From contig JBOZIK010000001.1 of NCBI GenBank assembly GCA_051453625.1, forward strand, positions 48,501,060 through 48,522,370: 21,311 nt of DNA, read 5' to 3'. The position numbers and the translations under genes are program-made. Under the pieces are notes generated by a model. That model saw only the letters and a list, made by a program, of their open reading frames with translations, was not told the origin of the DNA and made no database searches. Each line of letters opens with the position of its first letter. Position 1 is the first letter of the stretch. Positions 1-8,795 of this stretch are shown in pieces. Source of the DNA: Welwitschia mirabilis (Eukaryota > Gnetophyta > Gnetopsida > Welwitschiales).

Positions 1-51
1 TTCAAAGTTTTAAAAGAAAAGACTACTTTTTAAAAAATTTTATTAAAATAA

Positions 52-54
52 TTA

Positions 55-105
<51 letters not shown>

Positions 106-132
106 TATATATATATATATATGTATATATAG

Positions 133-171
<39 letters not shown>

Positions 172-186
172 TATATGTATATATAG

Positions 187-221
<35 letters not shown>
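52..221. repeat. Compound (TA)n/(GA)n microsatellite
   Basis: Alternating blocks of TA and GA dinucleotides cover this stretch. The block atatatgtatatatagaaaaagagag appears twice (about 115-145 and 170-200), so the array has a higher-order unit of roughly 55-60 bases. In two minus-strand frames it is translated as Ser-Leu and Tyr-Ile repeats, which are not a protein. Confidence 0.95.
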
Positions 222-224
<3 letters not shown>

Positions 225-226
<2 letters not shown>

Positions 227-434
227 CAAGCTGCCTGAAAACATCAAGTACCATGTCCTTTGTTTTGATAGGAGAAACCCAAATTTTATGACTAAAAACA
301 TCAATAAACATGACAACTTCTTGTGAACCAAGAAGAAAGCAGAGATTAATAAGGCCAACTACACCAAAGTAGATGAGTCTTAGTTTATTACTACTTCTAA
401 GAAGTTTATTTCTTTTGAAATTAACTCTATGCAA
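225..434 (-). pseudogene. copia integrase core, N-terminal part, cut by a microsatellite
   Basis: A minus-strand open frame starts KMHRVNFKRN and includes LGSQEVVMFIDVFSHKIWV and KTKDMVLDVFRQLVA. These match the copia integrase core (GGxxYFVTFIDDxSRKxWVYxLKxKDxVxxxFxxF), including the first catalytic Asp. After RQLVA the frame continues only as Ser-Leu and Tyr-Ile repeats encoded by the microsatellite, so the second Asp and the Glu of the DDE triad are missing. Confidence 0.85.
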
Positions 435-459
435 CTTTCCAACTTCAAAATCCTTACAA

Positions 460-900
460 AAATCAAGGCAAAAACAAACAAAGGAATTTAGATTGAAGTA
501 CCTTTAGTTTAGGTTGTCCAATGTGCCCGAAACATCTATGCCACAATTTCAGGTTTTTTGTAATAGCAACAACTTCTCCCTATATAAATGGAACCCGCTT
601 TGGTCCTTTTCAAAACCATCATAAAATCATTGTTGACCTTCTATGCACTATTAGGAGGTGAAAGCTTGCACCCTAACTCATTAAATTGCCCAACAAATAG
701 CAAATTCTTAGTAATTTTTGGACCCTACTTGACATTCCTAACTATTAATTGTTTTCCATCCTATTGTTTCAATACAATTTGAAACCCCTTGCTATCTCCA
801 ACACAAACCACTCTAGACAAATATGCTTCTTACAAACTAAAGCATTTATAGTTTGACAAATATGAAAAAAAGCATTACTATCTACTATCCAAACATCTCT
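460..900 (-). pseudogene. copia protease and GAG-pre-integrase remnant, first element
   Basis: At about 860-898 the minus strand reads DVWIVDSNAFFHIC, matching the copia aspartic protease W-I-x-D-S-G-A-S-x-H motif, but with Asn in place of the catalytic-loop Gly. Next comes KNLLFVGQFNELGCKLS (about 670-720), the usual KNLISVGQLxxxG block. It is followed by LWHRCFGHIGQPKLKVLQ (about 495-550), the LWHRRLGHxxxxxL start of GAG-pre-integrase. Reading frames change between the blocks. Confidence 0.8.
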
Positions 901-1089
901 CAAATCTTGGGTTACATTTGCCATTAAATCTAGGCAAATAGACATCAAACCTGCATCTCCATGTGAATGGTTTGAATTGATAGGTTCTTTTGATTTCGTT
1001 CCTATTGTTAGGTTTTTCTATTTTCTTCTTATAGAACCAACATTCGAAGTTTCTACCTCAAGAAGCTCCTTTGCTTCTACTATGTTCAT

Positions 1090-1714
1090 GTCCTCTCCCT
1101 CTATTTATGAAAATGCCCTCTCCTAACAACAAAAGCTTCACCAGTAGAGTCCAGTGTCCTAGTGTTTTTTGCATCCAACAACTTCAAAATAATTGTATTG
1201 ATGGTAGAGTTTTCAAAGTAGCCATAAAGGTAGTATAAACTGTCATCCATGAATTCATCAGTGAACTAAGAATAACAACTACCCTAAGATCTTGTTCCTA
1301 TTTTATGCCCAAGTCATTGAGTTGAGCAAACAAATTGTTCATCTCATCTAGATGACTCTACAACGGGTTCCTTTCCATCATCTTTATTTTGAAAATCTTA
1401 TTGTTTATTCTAGTGGGCTAGGCATGTTTTTTGTTTAGTGTTTTCCAAAGGATGTCACTCTTCATGATTCCTCTATACACATTTAATAATTGAGTTCCAA
1501 AATGAGGACAAATATATCCAATTGCTTTCCTATTAAGCTTGTTCCATTCCTCATCCAAATACTTTTTCAATCAGTTTTCATCTGATAAATTAGAAGCCAC
1601 CTTTGCTTCATTCTTTGGATGTAAAACAATGTTGCAGTCTTTCAAGTAAAGAAAATCTTTCATCAAGGTTTTCTAGTTACCCTAGACATTTACTCTAACC
1701 AACCTATCCATCAT
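1090..1714 (-). pseudogene. copia gag remnant (UBN2-type), first element
   Basis: Gag forms the capsid-like particle. Minus-strand fragments read MMDRLVRV at the start, then DFLYLKDCNIVLHPKNEAK, NVYRGIMKSDILWKTL, IFKIKMMERNP, and SSLMNSWMTVYTTFMATLKT near the end. The last matches the LPESWxxxxxxLxxS block of copia gag. Stops interrupt it several times (for example in NV*GN*KTL and KHA*PTR). It precedes a broken zinc knuckle (ECWFYKKK, about 1015-1050) in which the second Cys is replaced. The family call rests on order and motifs. Confidence 0.75.
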
Positions 1715-1794
1715 TTACAAGTGTTTCGTCTCTAGTAGCTTCATTTACAAGCTTTGCTCATAAGAAATCAAGATTACCAACAAGCCCTAACATA

Positions 1795-1809
1795 GGTCCT
1801 TTGACACCA
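1795..1809 (-). promoter_or_regulatory. Primer binding site of the first copia element
   Basis: The minus strand reads TGGTGTCAAAGGACC, a degenerate form of TGGTATCAGAGC, the initiator tRNA-Met primer site of plant LTR elements. It lies just outside the predicted LTR and upstream of gag. Confidence 0.6.
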
Positions 1810-1815
1810 CTAATA

Positions 1816-2250
1816 TGAAAAAAGTCAAGGATGAAGCAAGAGAGTGAAAAACAAACAACCAAACAAACAATATAATAAGGTGTGGGCCCTTTTTACCTTC
1901 CTTCTTTGAACCAGCATAGAGCTCTTTTAAACCAATAATCACAAGGAACACAACTTGTTCCTCTAACTTAAGTTATAACCCATGTGCAAGAATGCAAATT
2001 GACTCCAACCACAACCACACCCTTATAGGAAAACCCAAGGCCCCCTTTATAACAATCAGGTTTAACGAAAAACCCCAAAATAACATTGACCCCACACCTT
2101 TATTATCAAAGCAAAAATATAAGGTTTAGCCTCATAATAACTAATAGGAGATCCCTTGAATTCATTACTCTCTAGAAGCATAACCTAGGAGGAAGCACTT
2201 AGTCCAACTTCTCACATTTTTAAATCCTTCAAAGTGGGGGTGATAGTTAG
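1816..2250 (-). repeat. Probable 5' LTR of the first copia element (outer end uncertain)
   Basis: The sequence adjoins the primer binding site with a TG at 1816, which would be the CA end of a minus-strand LTR. A partner LTR is not in the window, so the right boundary is a guess based on usual LTR sizes. No coding potential is visible. Confidence 0.45.
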
Positions 2251-3954
2251 ACTTAGCATAAAGCAATGTTTCAAAGATAATTAATTTGACTTGGTCATTG
2301 TTTAATTAAATAATGAGTAGTGGCCATCTAGGCAACTACTCACCTCAAACTTCACAAGTTGACTTTTCTTCAGTTGGCCCCACTAATTTTGCTAACAAAC
2401 AGGTGAGAGTTACCTAATGATGACCAAACAACTAATCGTCTAACTTTGGCAGCCAATGGACAATTAGTCTTCCATTGACAATCATAGATTAGGAAATGAC
2501 ACATCTTTGTAAGATATCTCCATGCATACCTCCTATAGATTGGATTGTTGCTAATTCTTAACCATAAACCAAAGTGCACAATTCATTTATATATACCAAA
2601 CTTGCTCAATCTTTTATTATTCATGCTAACACTATAGTAGTAATTACAAAGGGGGTTTGATAATTAGATGCATGTGATCATATTCGTGATATCGATCTTG
2701 ATGCTAAGGATGGATGAATAAACTTTTAACTTCACCTACACATCTCAGCTCCACTTTCACATGCTACTCCTAACGATGTATTATTCAGTTCTTTTAAAGG
2801 GTATGGAAATGATGTAGATAATCTAGAGTCATCGGATCCCTAGTTCACTATTAAGGAATTTGTTGTTTCTTGAATCACGAGTATTAATGCACAAACAAGA
2901 GACAACTCTCTTGATCACACTCTGCAAATAGTCTGCCACTTTAACCATACAGAGATGCATATGCTTATCAACAATGGTATCAAAAGAAGCTAGATGTTCA
3001 AAAGATGACAACATCTAGAGAGGGTTCATTTTGTAACTTAGGAGGGCTAGAGGGTTTAGGGCATTTTAATTAGTGTTCTATTTGATTGGCCTCATTTTTT
3101 ATGCACCTTTAACCTCTGTTAGTGTTCTAAACTTGTATTATATTTATGTACTAGATTGTTAATGTTATGGGCCTTGTAAACTTGAGTAGTTTCATTCTAT
3201 AAACATGGGTTCATTTCTATTATGTGCTTTATTTTATTAGTAATTAGTACTTATAACAATTATATGTTTGGCAGTTTTGGTTACTCTGAGATGGCATAGG
3301 AACTACTAATCAAATGTTTCATCTCATATGAAATTTTTATTCATTACAATGGTTATAATATAAAATCATATGCACTTTTGAGCAATCCCTTTTTTTTTAA
3401 TGTGATACTATAATGCAAAATATTTGTGAAAATGCCTTTTGAATATTTGTATATATAAATGTTAAAAGACACTTCAATAAATACTTATTTTATGCATTTT
3501 TTAGTTCTGTCTAATGCACTGACTAGTCTTCAACTAGCTGACTAAGTCTAATTTTGGAAGTTGCCAACTAAATAAATAGTAGACTTTGTAGGTGACTTTA
3601 GCCTCAACAACATGATAATGGATATCCTGTGATCAAACAAGATATGGATTAGTGTTCCATAGACAAGGGGCCAGCCAACATATGTTTGTTGTTGAAACAC
3701 TTCTGCAAACAATGATTTTAGAACAAAAGGACAATGTTCATCAATCGTTTAACCTAGAATGTTGGCAGACAACTTTCATCACTTCAATTCTATTCTGTGA
3801 TAGCTGCTAAAAAATTACTTTGCTTGTAGACAGACTCAGTCTCCAATTTTAGGCTTGCTAAATCTGGTCAATTGCCACTTTGAGCTAATATACCAACTGT
3901 CGCGGTAGACTATTTTCAAAAGAGCATGCATGACATGAATTAGTTATTTTAACT
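2251..3954. other. Unassigned AT-rich stretch
   Basis: No gene, LTR pair or RNA gene recognised on either strand. Minus-strand open frames of 61-69 codons at 2370-2579 and 2829-3014 have no recognisable motif and no clear splice context. A weak primer-site-like string (tggtatcaaaagaagc) occurs near 2975, without other element features. Confidence 0.5.
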
Positions 3955-4242
3955 ATTAGTTGGAGAAAAGGAACCTCGTTGAGGGGTTTAGAAAAAAGGG
4001 GAACAACATTAAAGGGCATAGGAAAAGGATACCTTTTAGGGGTTTGGACAAGAGGAAGACATCATTAAAGGGCCAAAAAGTTACAAGGATCCCATCAAGG
4101 GACATAAGAAAATAAGCACCCCATTATCAAGCCAAGGAAAAGCGAATCTTGTTCGGGATTTAAGAAAGGGAAAATGTCATTAAGGGGATAAGAAAAATAG
4201 AACCCTATTGGGGAGGGAGGAAGAGAAAAAGAGAACCCTATT
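3955..4242 (+). repeat. Purine-rich degenerate minisatellite, left arm
   Basis: About ten imperfect units of the type gggnttaagaaaaaggaaaccctatta follow one another with a period near 28 bases. Examples are ggggataagaaaaatagaaccctatt (about 4176-4210) and the following ggggagggaggaagag unit. The same units resume after the gypsy insertion at 7953, so this is one array split by the element. Confidence 0.7.
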
Positions 4243-4580
4243 AATAAAAATCCCGTTAATCCTGTTATTTTATGACTATCAGTCTTCCATTAATTATGTT
4301 GTCAGTTCATGTTAATTATCCATGTTATTTTGTGATTGTTAGTGTCCCGTTAATTATGCTATTAGTTTATGCTAATCATTCAAGCTATTTTGTGACTCTC
4401 AATGTCTCATTAACTATGTAATCAATTTGTGTTACTTGTTTCCTATTGAGTCTGGTCAGAGTTCTATATATTGTGGATGTTGTACGACTTACTAGCATCG
4501 AAGTGGTCATTCCCAAATTAGAATTTCTTAATCCTCAATATTTTTTCCATTTCTAAAATAAAACCCTAAGGGTTTTATCA
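4243..4580 (+). repeat. 5' LTR of the gypsy element
   Basis: Begins TAATAAAAATCCC (TGATAAGAATCCC in the other LTR; the terminal TG has mutated to TA) and ends TTTTATCA directly before the primer site. Length is 338 bases against 407 in the 3' LTR. A 68-base block is absent at the 4497/4498 junction. It carries three tandem 60-base units. Confidence 0.92.
4263..4442 (+). repeat. Three tandem 60-base units in the 5' LTR
   Basis: Copies start at 4263, 4323 and 4383 with tgttattttatgact, tgttattttgtgatt and agctattttgtgact, exactly 60 bases apart. Each continues with a tcagtgtcccattaattatgct-like core that has diverged. Confidence 0.88.
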
Positions 4581-4582
4581 TC

Positions 4583-4594
4583 TAGTATCAAAGC
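4583..4594 (+). promoter_or_regulatory. Primer binding site of the gypsy element
   Basis: TAGTATCAAAGC lies two bases after the 5' LTR. It differs from the initiator tRNA-Met primer site TGGTATCAGAGC at two positions. Confidence 0.8.
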
Positions 4595-4682
4595 GACTAA
4601 CCTACAACTCTTAGGTTCTTGTGGGTGTTATTAACCCATATCCTAAAGAAAGATCTTGGAATCATTGATCTCTACTCTTACA

Positions 4683-5620
4683 TGATGGCTCTAGAAAAAT
4701 CTATGGAATCTAAGATTGAAGCTTTGAGGGAAGAGTTTGACAAAAGGTTTGAAGATCTTAAAGCATCTATTTCTCAGATTATTAAGGAATCATATAGGAA
4801 AGATGGACAAGACACTCCTTCTCCATCTATTGTCTAAGGAGAGCATCCAAAAGTCTGAGAACAAGGCTCTCAAGGAGAACGCAATATAGGTCTTTCCATA
4901 TGACGATGGAGTTTCCTCATTGGCAAGCAGGAGCTCCTACAGGTTGGAGTTCCAGGGCTGAAAATTTTTTTCCATTTCCACCATGCACCAAAAGCTTTCA
5001 AGGTTGAGGTAGCTATCATTAATCTAAATGGGGATGTGATACAATGATATGATTGGATTTAGTCACACCATGAAGTCCCTACTTGGGAGGAGTTTGTTGA
5101 TGGTCTGCTTCTTAGATTTGAGCCAACAAAATTCAAGAATGTGGATGGTGAGTTGGTAGAGATTCACCAACCTACAATTGTTTTGGAGTATGAAAGCCAA
5201 TTTGAATCACTATCAAATCAGGCACGAGACTAGACTGAAAGGCAATGGATGGGGAAATTTATTCAAGGCCTCCATTCTAATAGTCATCATGAAGTCAAGG
5301 CTTATAAGCCATGAATTATGACTACTATGATCTCCTTTGCATGCCTATAGGAGGGGAAGTTGGGTGAGGAAAATAAATGCGCAAGTAAAGAAGCAAGCAA
5401 ACAACTTGTCAACGGAACTAGTTCATCATTTGCTCCTTCCTACAATGCTCCTGCCAAACACTTGTCACAAGAAGAACTTAAGGAGGAAACATCAAAAATC
5501 TTATGTTGGCACTATGACGAAAAATGGCATAAAGGATATTGTTGTAAGTAGGGTAGACTCCATACCATTAAGCCAATGGAGTGCAAAGAAGAAGCAGAGG
5601 ACAATTTTTGAGATTTAGAT
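4683..5620 (+). pseudogene. gypsy gag remnant with zinc knuckle
   Basis: The open start encodes MALEKSMESKIEALREEFDK, a coiled-coil-like N-terminus usual for chromovirus gag. After stops and frame changes the capsid block appears as TWEEFVDGLLLRFEP (about 5090-5125), GELVEIHQPTIVLEYESQFE (about 5150-5205) and FIQGLHS (about 5260-5280). Near 5505-5550 comes CWHYDEKWHKGYCCK, matching the CxxCxxxWxxGHxCK knuckle of these elements but with the second Cys and the His replaced. Several stops rule out a working Gag. Confidence 0.85.
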
Positions 5621-5689
5621 TCAGCAGTTATGGAAACTGGAGGTAATGATAATTTTACTACAATTTTTGTTCATGCCTTGGCTGGGTAT

Positions 5690-6033
5690 TCAACCCTCCC
5701 GACTATGAGGATTAATGGATTCCTTAAACGCCAGCCTATTACTGTTTTAATTGATATGAGTGGGGCAAATAATTTTTGGAAAAGTGTGATAAATTTGATG
5801 TAAATGTTGTTGATCTGGGAATTCTAACTTGTGAAAAGAAGTGCTCCAAGGTAAAGTTCATTATGCAGGATCAAGAATTATTTGTTGATTTTTTCTTACT
5901 AGCATTGGAAGACTATGAAGTGGTTTTGGGAATTGAGTGGCTACAGACACTAAGAGATCTTGCTTGGAATTTTTCCAAGTTGATTATGAAATTCATAGTA
6001 GATGAGAAAAGGGTCATTCTTGAGAGGAAGTAA
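5690..6033 (+). pseudogene. gypsy aspartic protease remnant
   Basis: About 5740-5776 reads ITVLIDMSGANNF, the VLIDSGATxNF active-site segment with an extra Met codon between Asp and Ser. A frameshift follows near 5776. The next frame (5776-6033) contains VNVVDLGILTCEKKCS and DYEVVLGIEWLQTL; the latter is the conserved xxDxVLGxxWL block. The frame ends at 6033, and from there the sequence passes almost directly to RNase H. Confidence 0.85.
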
Positions 6034-6059
6034 TGTGTTAATTTCACTACCATTAGCAA

Positions 6060-6261
6060 CCATCATATGAAGCAGCAAAAATGGGTGACTAAATTATTGG
6101 GCTATGATTATGAAATTATCTATAAAAGGAGGGCTGAAAATGTGGTGGGTGATGCACTCTCTCGTATCCCTAAGCATGCTAAAATAGTGGCCATATCAAT
6201 TAAAATATGCAATACATTGGACAAAATTCGAAAGGAGTGGTTAAAAGATTCAGAGATTTAG
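6060..6261 (+). pseudogene. gypsy RNase H C-terminal end and linker
   Basis: The peptide starts KQQKWVTKLLGYDYEIIYKR and continues ENVVGDALSR, the QxKWxxKLLGYDxxIxYxxGxxNxVADALSR end of gypsy RNase H. All of the reverse transcriptase and most of RNase H, which should precede it, are absent. Only about 30 bases separate it from the protease frame. Confidence 0.9.
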
Positions 6262-6362
6262 AAAATTATCAGAAGATTGCAAGAAGATCCATTGTGAATT
6301 CCATATTTTGCTTGGGATTCTGTTAACCTACACTATAAAGGCAAGATTGTGTTACTAGCAAA

Positions 6363-7160
6363 TTGCAAGAATTATGTGGATCATTTGTCGTTGGTCACTC
6401 TAGGTTTCTTCACAGTTATAAACGCATCTCTCAAGAATTTTATTGGACAGGAATGAAGAAAGAAATAAAAACATTTGTTGTTGAATGTGATGTGTGCCAA
6501 TGCCATAAGGGTGAAACGATGGCCAACCTAGGTCTTCTCCAGCCTTTTCCTATTCTAGAAGAAGTGTGGAGTTGTATATCCATGGACTTTGTAGAAGGGC
6601 TTCCACCATGTCAAAGGTAAAACAACTATTTTTATAGTAGTTGATCGTTTGACAAAATATGCCCCTTTTGTGCTATAGCTCATCCTTGTATTGCTATCAC
6701 TATTGCTTGAACTTTTGTTGAAAATATTGCCAAGCTCCATGGCATTCCATAGTCTATTGTGAGTAACATGGATAAAGTCTTTACCTGCAATTTTTGGAAG
6801 GAGCTTTTTCATTTGCAGGACACACAATTAAATATGAGTACCTCATATCACCCACAAATAAATGTGTAGACTGAAGTTGTTAATTGTTGTCTAGAGATTT
6901 ATGTCTATTGTTTTGCAAATGACAAGCCTAAAGATTGGGTACGGTGGCTTCCTTAGGCAACATGGTGGTACAATACCACTTACATCTCATCAACACAATT
7001 GACTCCCTTTCAGGCTATTTACGGGAGAGCTCCACCCATCCTTACTAAATACATAGTTGGATCTTCCAAGCTTGATAAGGTGGAGAGGGAATCACAGGAG
7101 AGGGACAAGTGGCTACAACTATTAAAGGAAATTCTTCTGGCACCCTAAGGCTACATGAAA
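6363..7160 (+). pseudogene. gypsy integrase remnant
   Basis: The zinc-binding part reads VGHSRFLHSYKRISQEFYW, then MKKEIKTFVVECDVCQ (to about 6530). The first His of the HHCC set is not obvious. The core follows with SMDFVEGLP (first catalytic Asp, 6585-6587). SNMDKVF stands where families have SDxDxxF, so the second Asp is Asn (AAC, 6765-6767). TSYHPQ...TEVVN has the Glu at 6873-6875, 36 codons after the mutated Asp, the correct DD35E spacing. Later AIYGRAPP (about 7015-7040) matches the conserved YGRxPP block. There are many stops and one or more frame changes. Confidence 0.9.
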
Positions 7161-7399
7161 CAGTAGGCTAATAAGCATTGTAGCATGTGAGAATTTTGAG
7201 TGGAAGATTGGGTTTTCCTTAGGCTACAACCTTATAATCCAATATCTATCAGTAATATCGTCAATGAAATTATCCCCTATATTTTTTGGGCCTTACAAAG
7301 TATTGAAGCACATTGGTGTTGTTGCTTATTGCCTTGAATTACCAATAGGTTTTAAAATACACCTAGCCTTTCATGTTTCCTGTCTAAAGAAAAAATTGG

Positions 7400-7532
7400 G
7401 GTAGGATGTCATTGTGGGAAGGAACTTGGGAGGATGTTTTCTTTGGAAGATGCAACTTGGGAGCCTTATTATTCCTTGAAGGAGAGATTTCCAGAGTTTG
7501 TTGCTACCTCGCCTTGAGGACATGGGTGTTTT
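7400..7532 (+). pseudogene. Chromodomain-like C-terminal tail of the gypsy integrase
   Basis: In one frame the sequence reads FSLEDATWEPYYSLKERFPE (about 7437-7497). This resembles the xATWExxxxLxxxFPxF end of chromodomains in chromovirus integrases. A stop follows near 7516, then the polypurine tract. The front half of the domain is too damaged to read. Confidence 0.65.
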
Positions 7533-7545
7533 AAAGGAGGGGGGA
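7533..7545 (+). promoter_or_regulatory. Polypurine tract of the gypsy element
   Basis: AAAGGAGGGGGGA lies immediately before the TG of the 3' LTR. This is where second-strand synthesis would be primed. Confidence 0.88.
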
Positions 7546-7952
7546 TGATAAGAATCCCACAAATCATGCTATTTTGTGACTATCAGTGTCCCATTAATTA
7601 TGCTATCAGTTTGTGTTACTTATTCATGTCATTTTGTGATTGTCAGTGTCTAGTTAATTATGCTATGAATTTATGTTAGTTACTCATACTATTTTGTGGT
7701 TGTCAGTGTCCTGTTACTTATGTTGTCAGTTTATGTTAATTCTTTCCTATTGAGCCTGGTTGGAGTTCTCTACATTGTAGATGTAGTATGACTTATTGGC
7801 ATGGAATAAGTTTGATTCTTGTCTTTGGAGGTTAATCACCCTCGAGGTGATTATTACAAATGAGACCCCTCGAAGTGGTCATTCCCAAATTTCTTCTTCT
7901 TGATCCTCAATTTCTTTTCTATTTATAAAATAAAATCCTAGGGGTTTTATTA
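7546..7952 (+). repeat. 3' LTR of the gypsy element
   Basis: Begins TGATAAGAATCCC right after the polypurine tract and ends GGGTTTTATTA before the target duplication. It holds three 60-base units, a palindromic segment (7834-7852) inside a 68-base block missing from the other LTR, and a TATTTATAAAATAAAA stretch (about 7920-7935) of TATA/polyadenylation type. Confidence 0.93.
7567..7746 (+). repeat. Three tandem 60-base units in the 3' LTR
   Basis: Copies start at 7567, 7627 and 7687 (tgctattttgtgact, tgtcattttgtgatt, tactattttgtggtt), again exactly 60 bases apart. They match the units of the 5' LTR, so the triplication predates this insertion. Confidence 0.9.
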
Positions 7953-8590
7953 CCTATTATGGGGTCAAGAAAAAGGAAACCATGTTAGGGGGTTAAGAAC
8001 AAGAGAACTCTACTAGGAAGTTAAGAAAAAGGAAGCCCCCAACAAAAAAAACGTTGTTAAAGGACAAAAGGCTAAGAGGACTCTATTGAAGGGGAAGAAG
8101 CAAGGAAAAAAGTTCCCATTTAGGGAAATGAGAAAAATAGAACCTTGTTATAGGGTTAAGGAAATGGAAACCTTGTTAGGGGATAAGAAAAAGTTACCCA
8201 CTTCAGAAGAAAAGTGGCCCTATTAATGGAGAAGAGAAGGAAGAAACAAGTTTGGGGAACACATGCCACACAAGAAAAGCAAAGAAGAAGGGTGTCCCCC
8301 ACCCAAGAAGTAAAGCTTTACTATAAAGGAGGGACCATACTTGAGGAAGAAAAGAATAGGTAAACAGAAAGATGAAAGGTAAAGAAGGAGGCACCACACC
8401 TAAGAAAAGAAGAACAAGAAGTTAAAACTAAGAAGGAAGGTTCGCAGTGAAAGGAAAACAAGCTATCAATAAGCAGGAAAAGGAACGAGAGAAGGGAGGG
8501 AGGAGGAAGCTTAAAGTGTAGGGAAGAACGAAAGGTGTCAAGAGGGGCAAGAAAGAAAACATTCACCAAAGGCACAAAAAATGTTGTCCA
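7953..8590 (+). repeat. Purine-rich minisatellite, right arm, grading into purine-rich DNA
   Basis: From 7961 three successive 28-base units are visible: ggggtcaagaaaaaggaaac..., ggggttaagaacaagagaac... and gaagttaagaaaaaggaagc.... Looser units follow to about 8215. The plus strand then stays strongly A+G rich to about 8580 (for example gagaagggagggaggaggaag near 8490). Minus-strand open frames of 64 and 84 codons here (8203-8397, 8321-8575) are Phe/Leu/Ser-rich by-products of this bias, and I do not call them genes. Confidence 0.75.
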
Positions 8591-8795
8591 GAGGAAAGAT
8601 TAGCATGAGTACCTAGGTGTCTTCTGCTAGGGAAAGCATCACAAAATCCATCATCTTCAAATATCAAAAGGCCTAGCAACAAGTATTTAGCATTTTAGAC
8701 CTTGACTTAGCATTTCTTTGATGCAACCACTCTCTCTTAGACCTCAAGGACTATAGGCATTCTGCAAGAGTCAGCTCCTTCTGAATGGCTAATTT

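Larger units (their letters stand above)
1..2250 (-). mobile_element. Ty1/copia LTR retrotransposon, 5' part, decayed
   Basis: Read on the minus strand from right to left the order is: LTR-like sequence, primer binding site (1795-1809), gag (about 1714-1090), zinc-knuckle relic (about 1015-1050), protease relic (about 830-900), GAG-pre-integrase (about 460-780) and the start of the integrase core (about 225-434). That is the copia order. Every domain has stops or frame changes, so the element is dead. The integrase breaks off at a microsatellite. Reverse transcriptase, RNase H and the 3' LTR would lie beyond the left edge or are lost. The outer (right) limit is uncertain. Confidence 0.85.
4243..7952 (+). 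mobile_element. Ty3/gypsy LTR retrotransposon (chromovirus-like), internally deleted
   Basis: The element has two LTRs (4243-4580 and 7546-7952), a primer binding site after the first, a polypurine tract before the second, and a perfect 5-bp target duplication CCTAT (4238-4242 and 7953-7957). The internal order is gag, protease, end of RNase H, integrase and chromodomain-like tail, i.e. the gypsy order with integrase after RNase H. Reverse transcriptase is missing altogether. Its 3.7 kb is short for the family. By eye about 23 mismatches fall in 140 aligned LTR bases, so it is old. Stops and frameshifts throughout mean it cannot move by itself. Confidence 0.93.

Noticed and set aside
30-358. 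Long Ser-Leu/Tyr-Ile proteins at the left edge
   Set aside because: These parts are translations of a (TA)n/(GA)n microsatellite; only the stretch above about 225 is integrase-derived.
2829-3014. Minus-strand 61-codon frame (HLASFDTIVDKHMHLCMVKV...)
   Set aside because: Protein-like by eye, but no known motif, no splice context and no continuation in neighbouring sequence.
8203-8575. Two minus-strand open frames rich in Phe, Leu and Ser
   Set aside because: They are the complement of a purine-rich repeat tract, which has few stop codons on the pyrimidine strand; no motif or conserved composition supports a protein.
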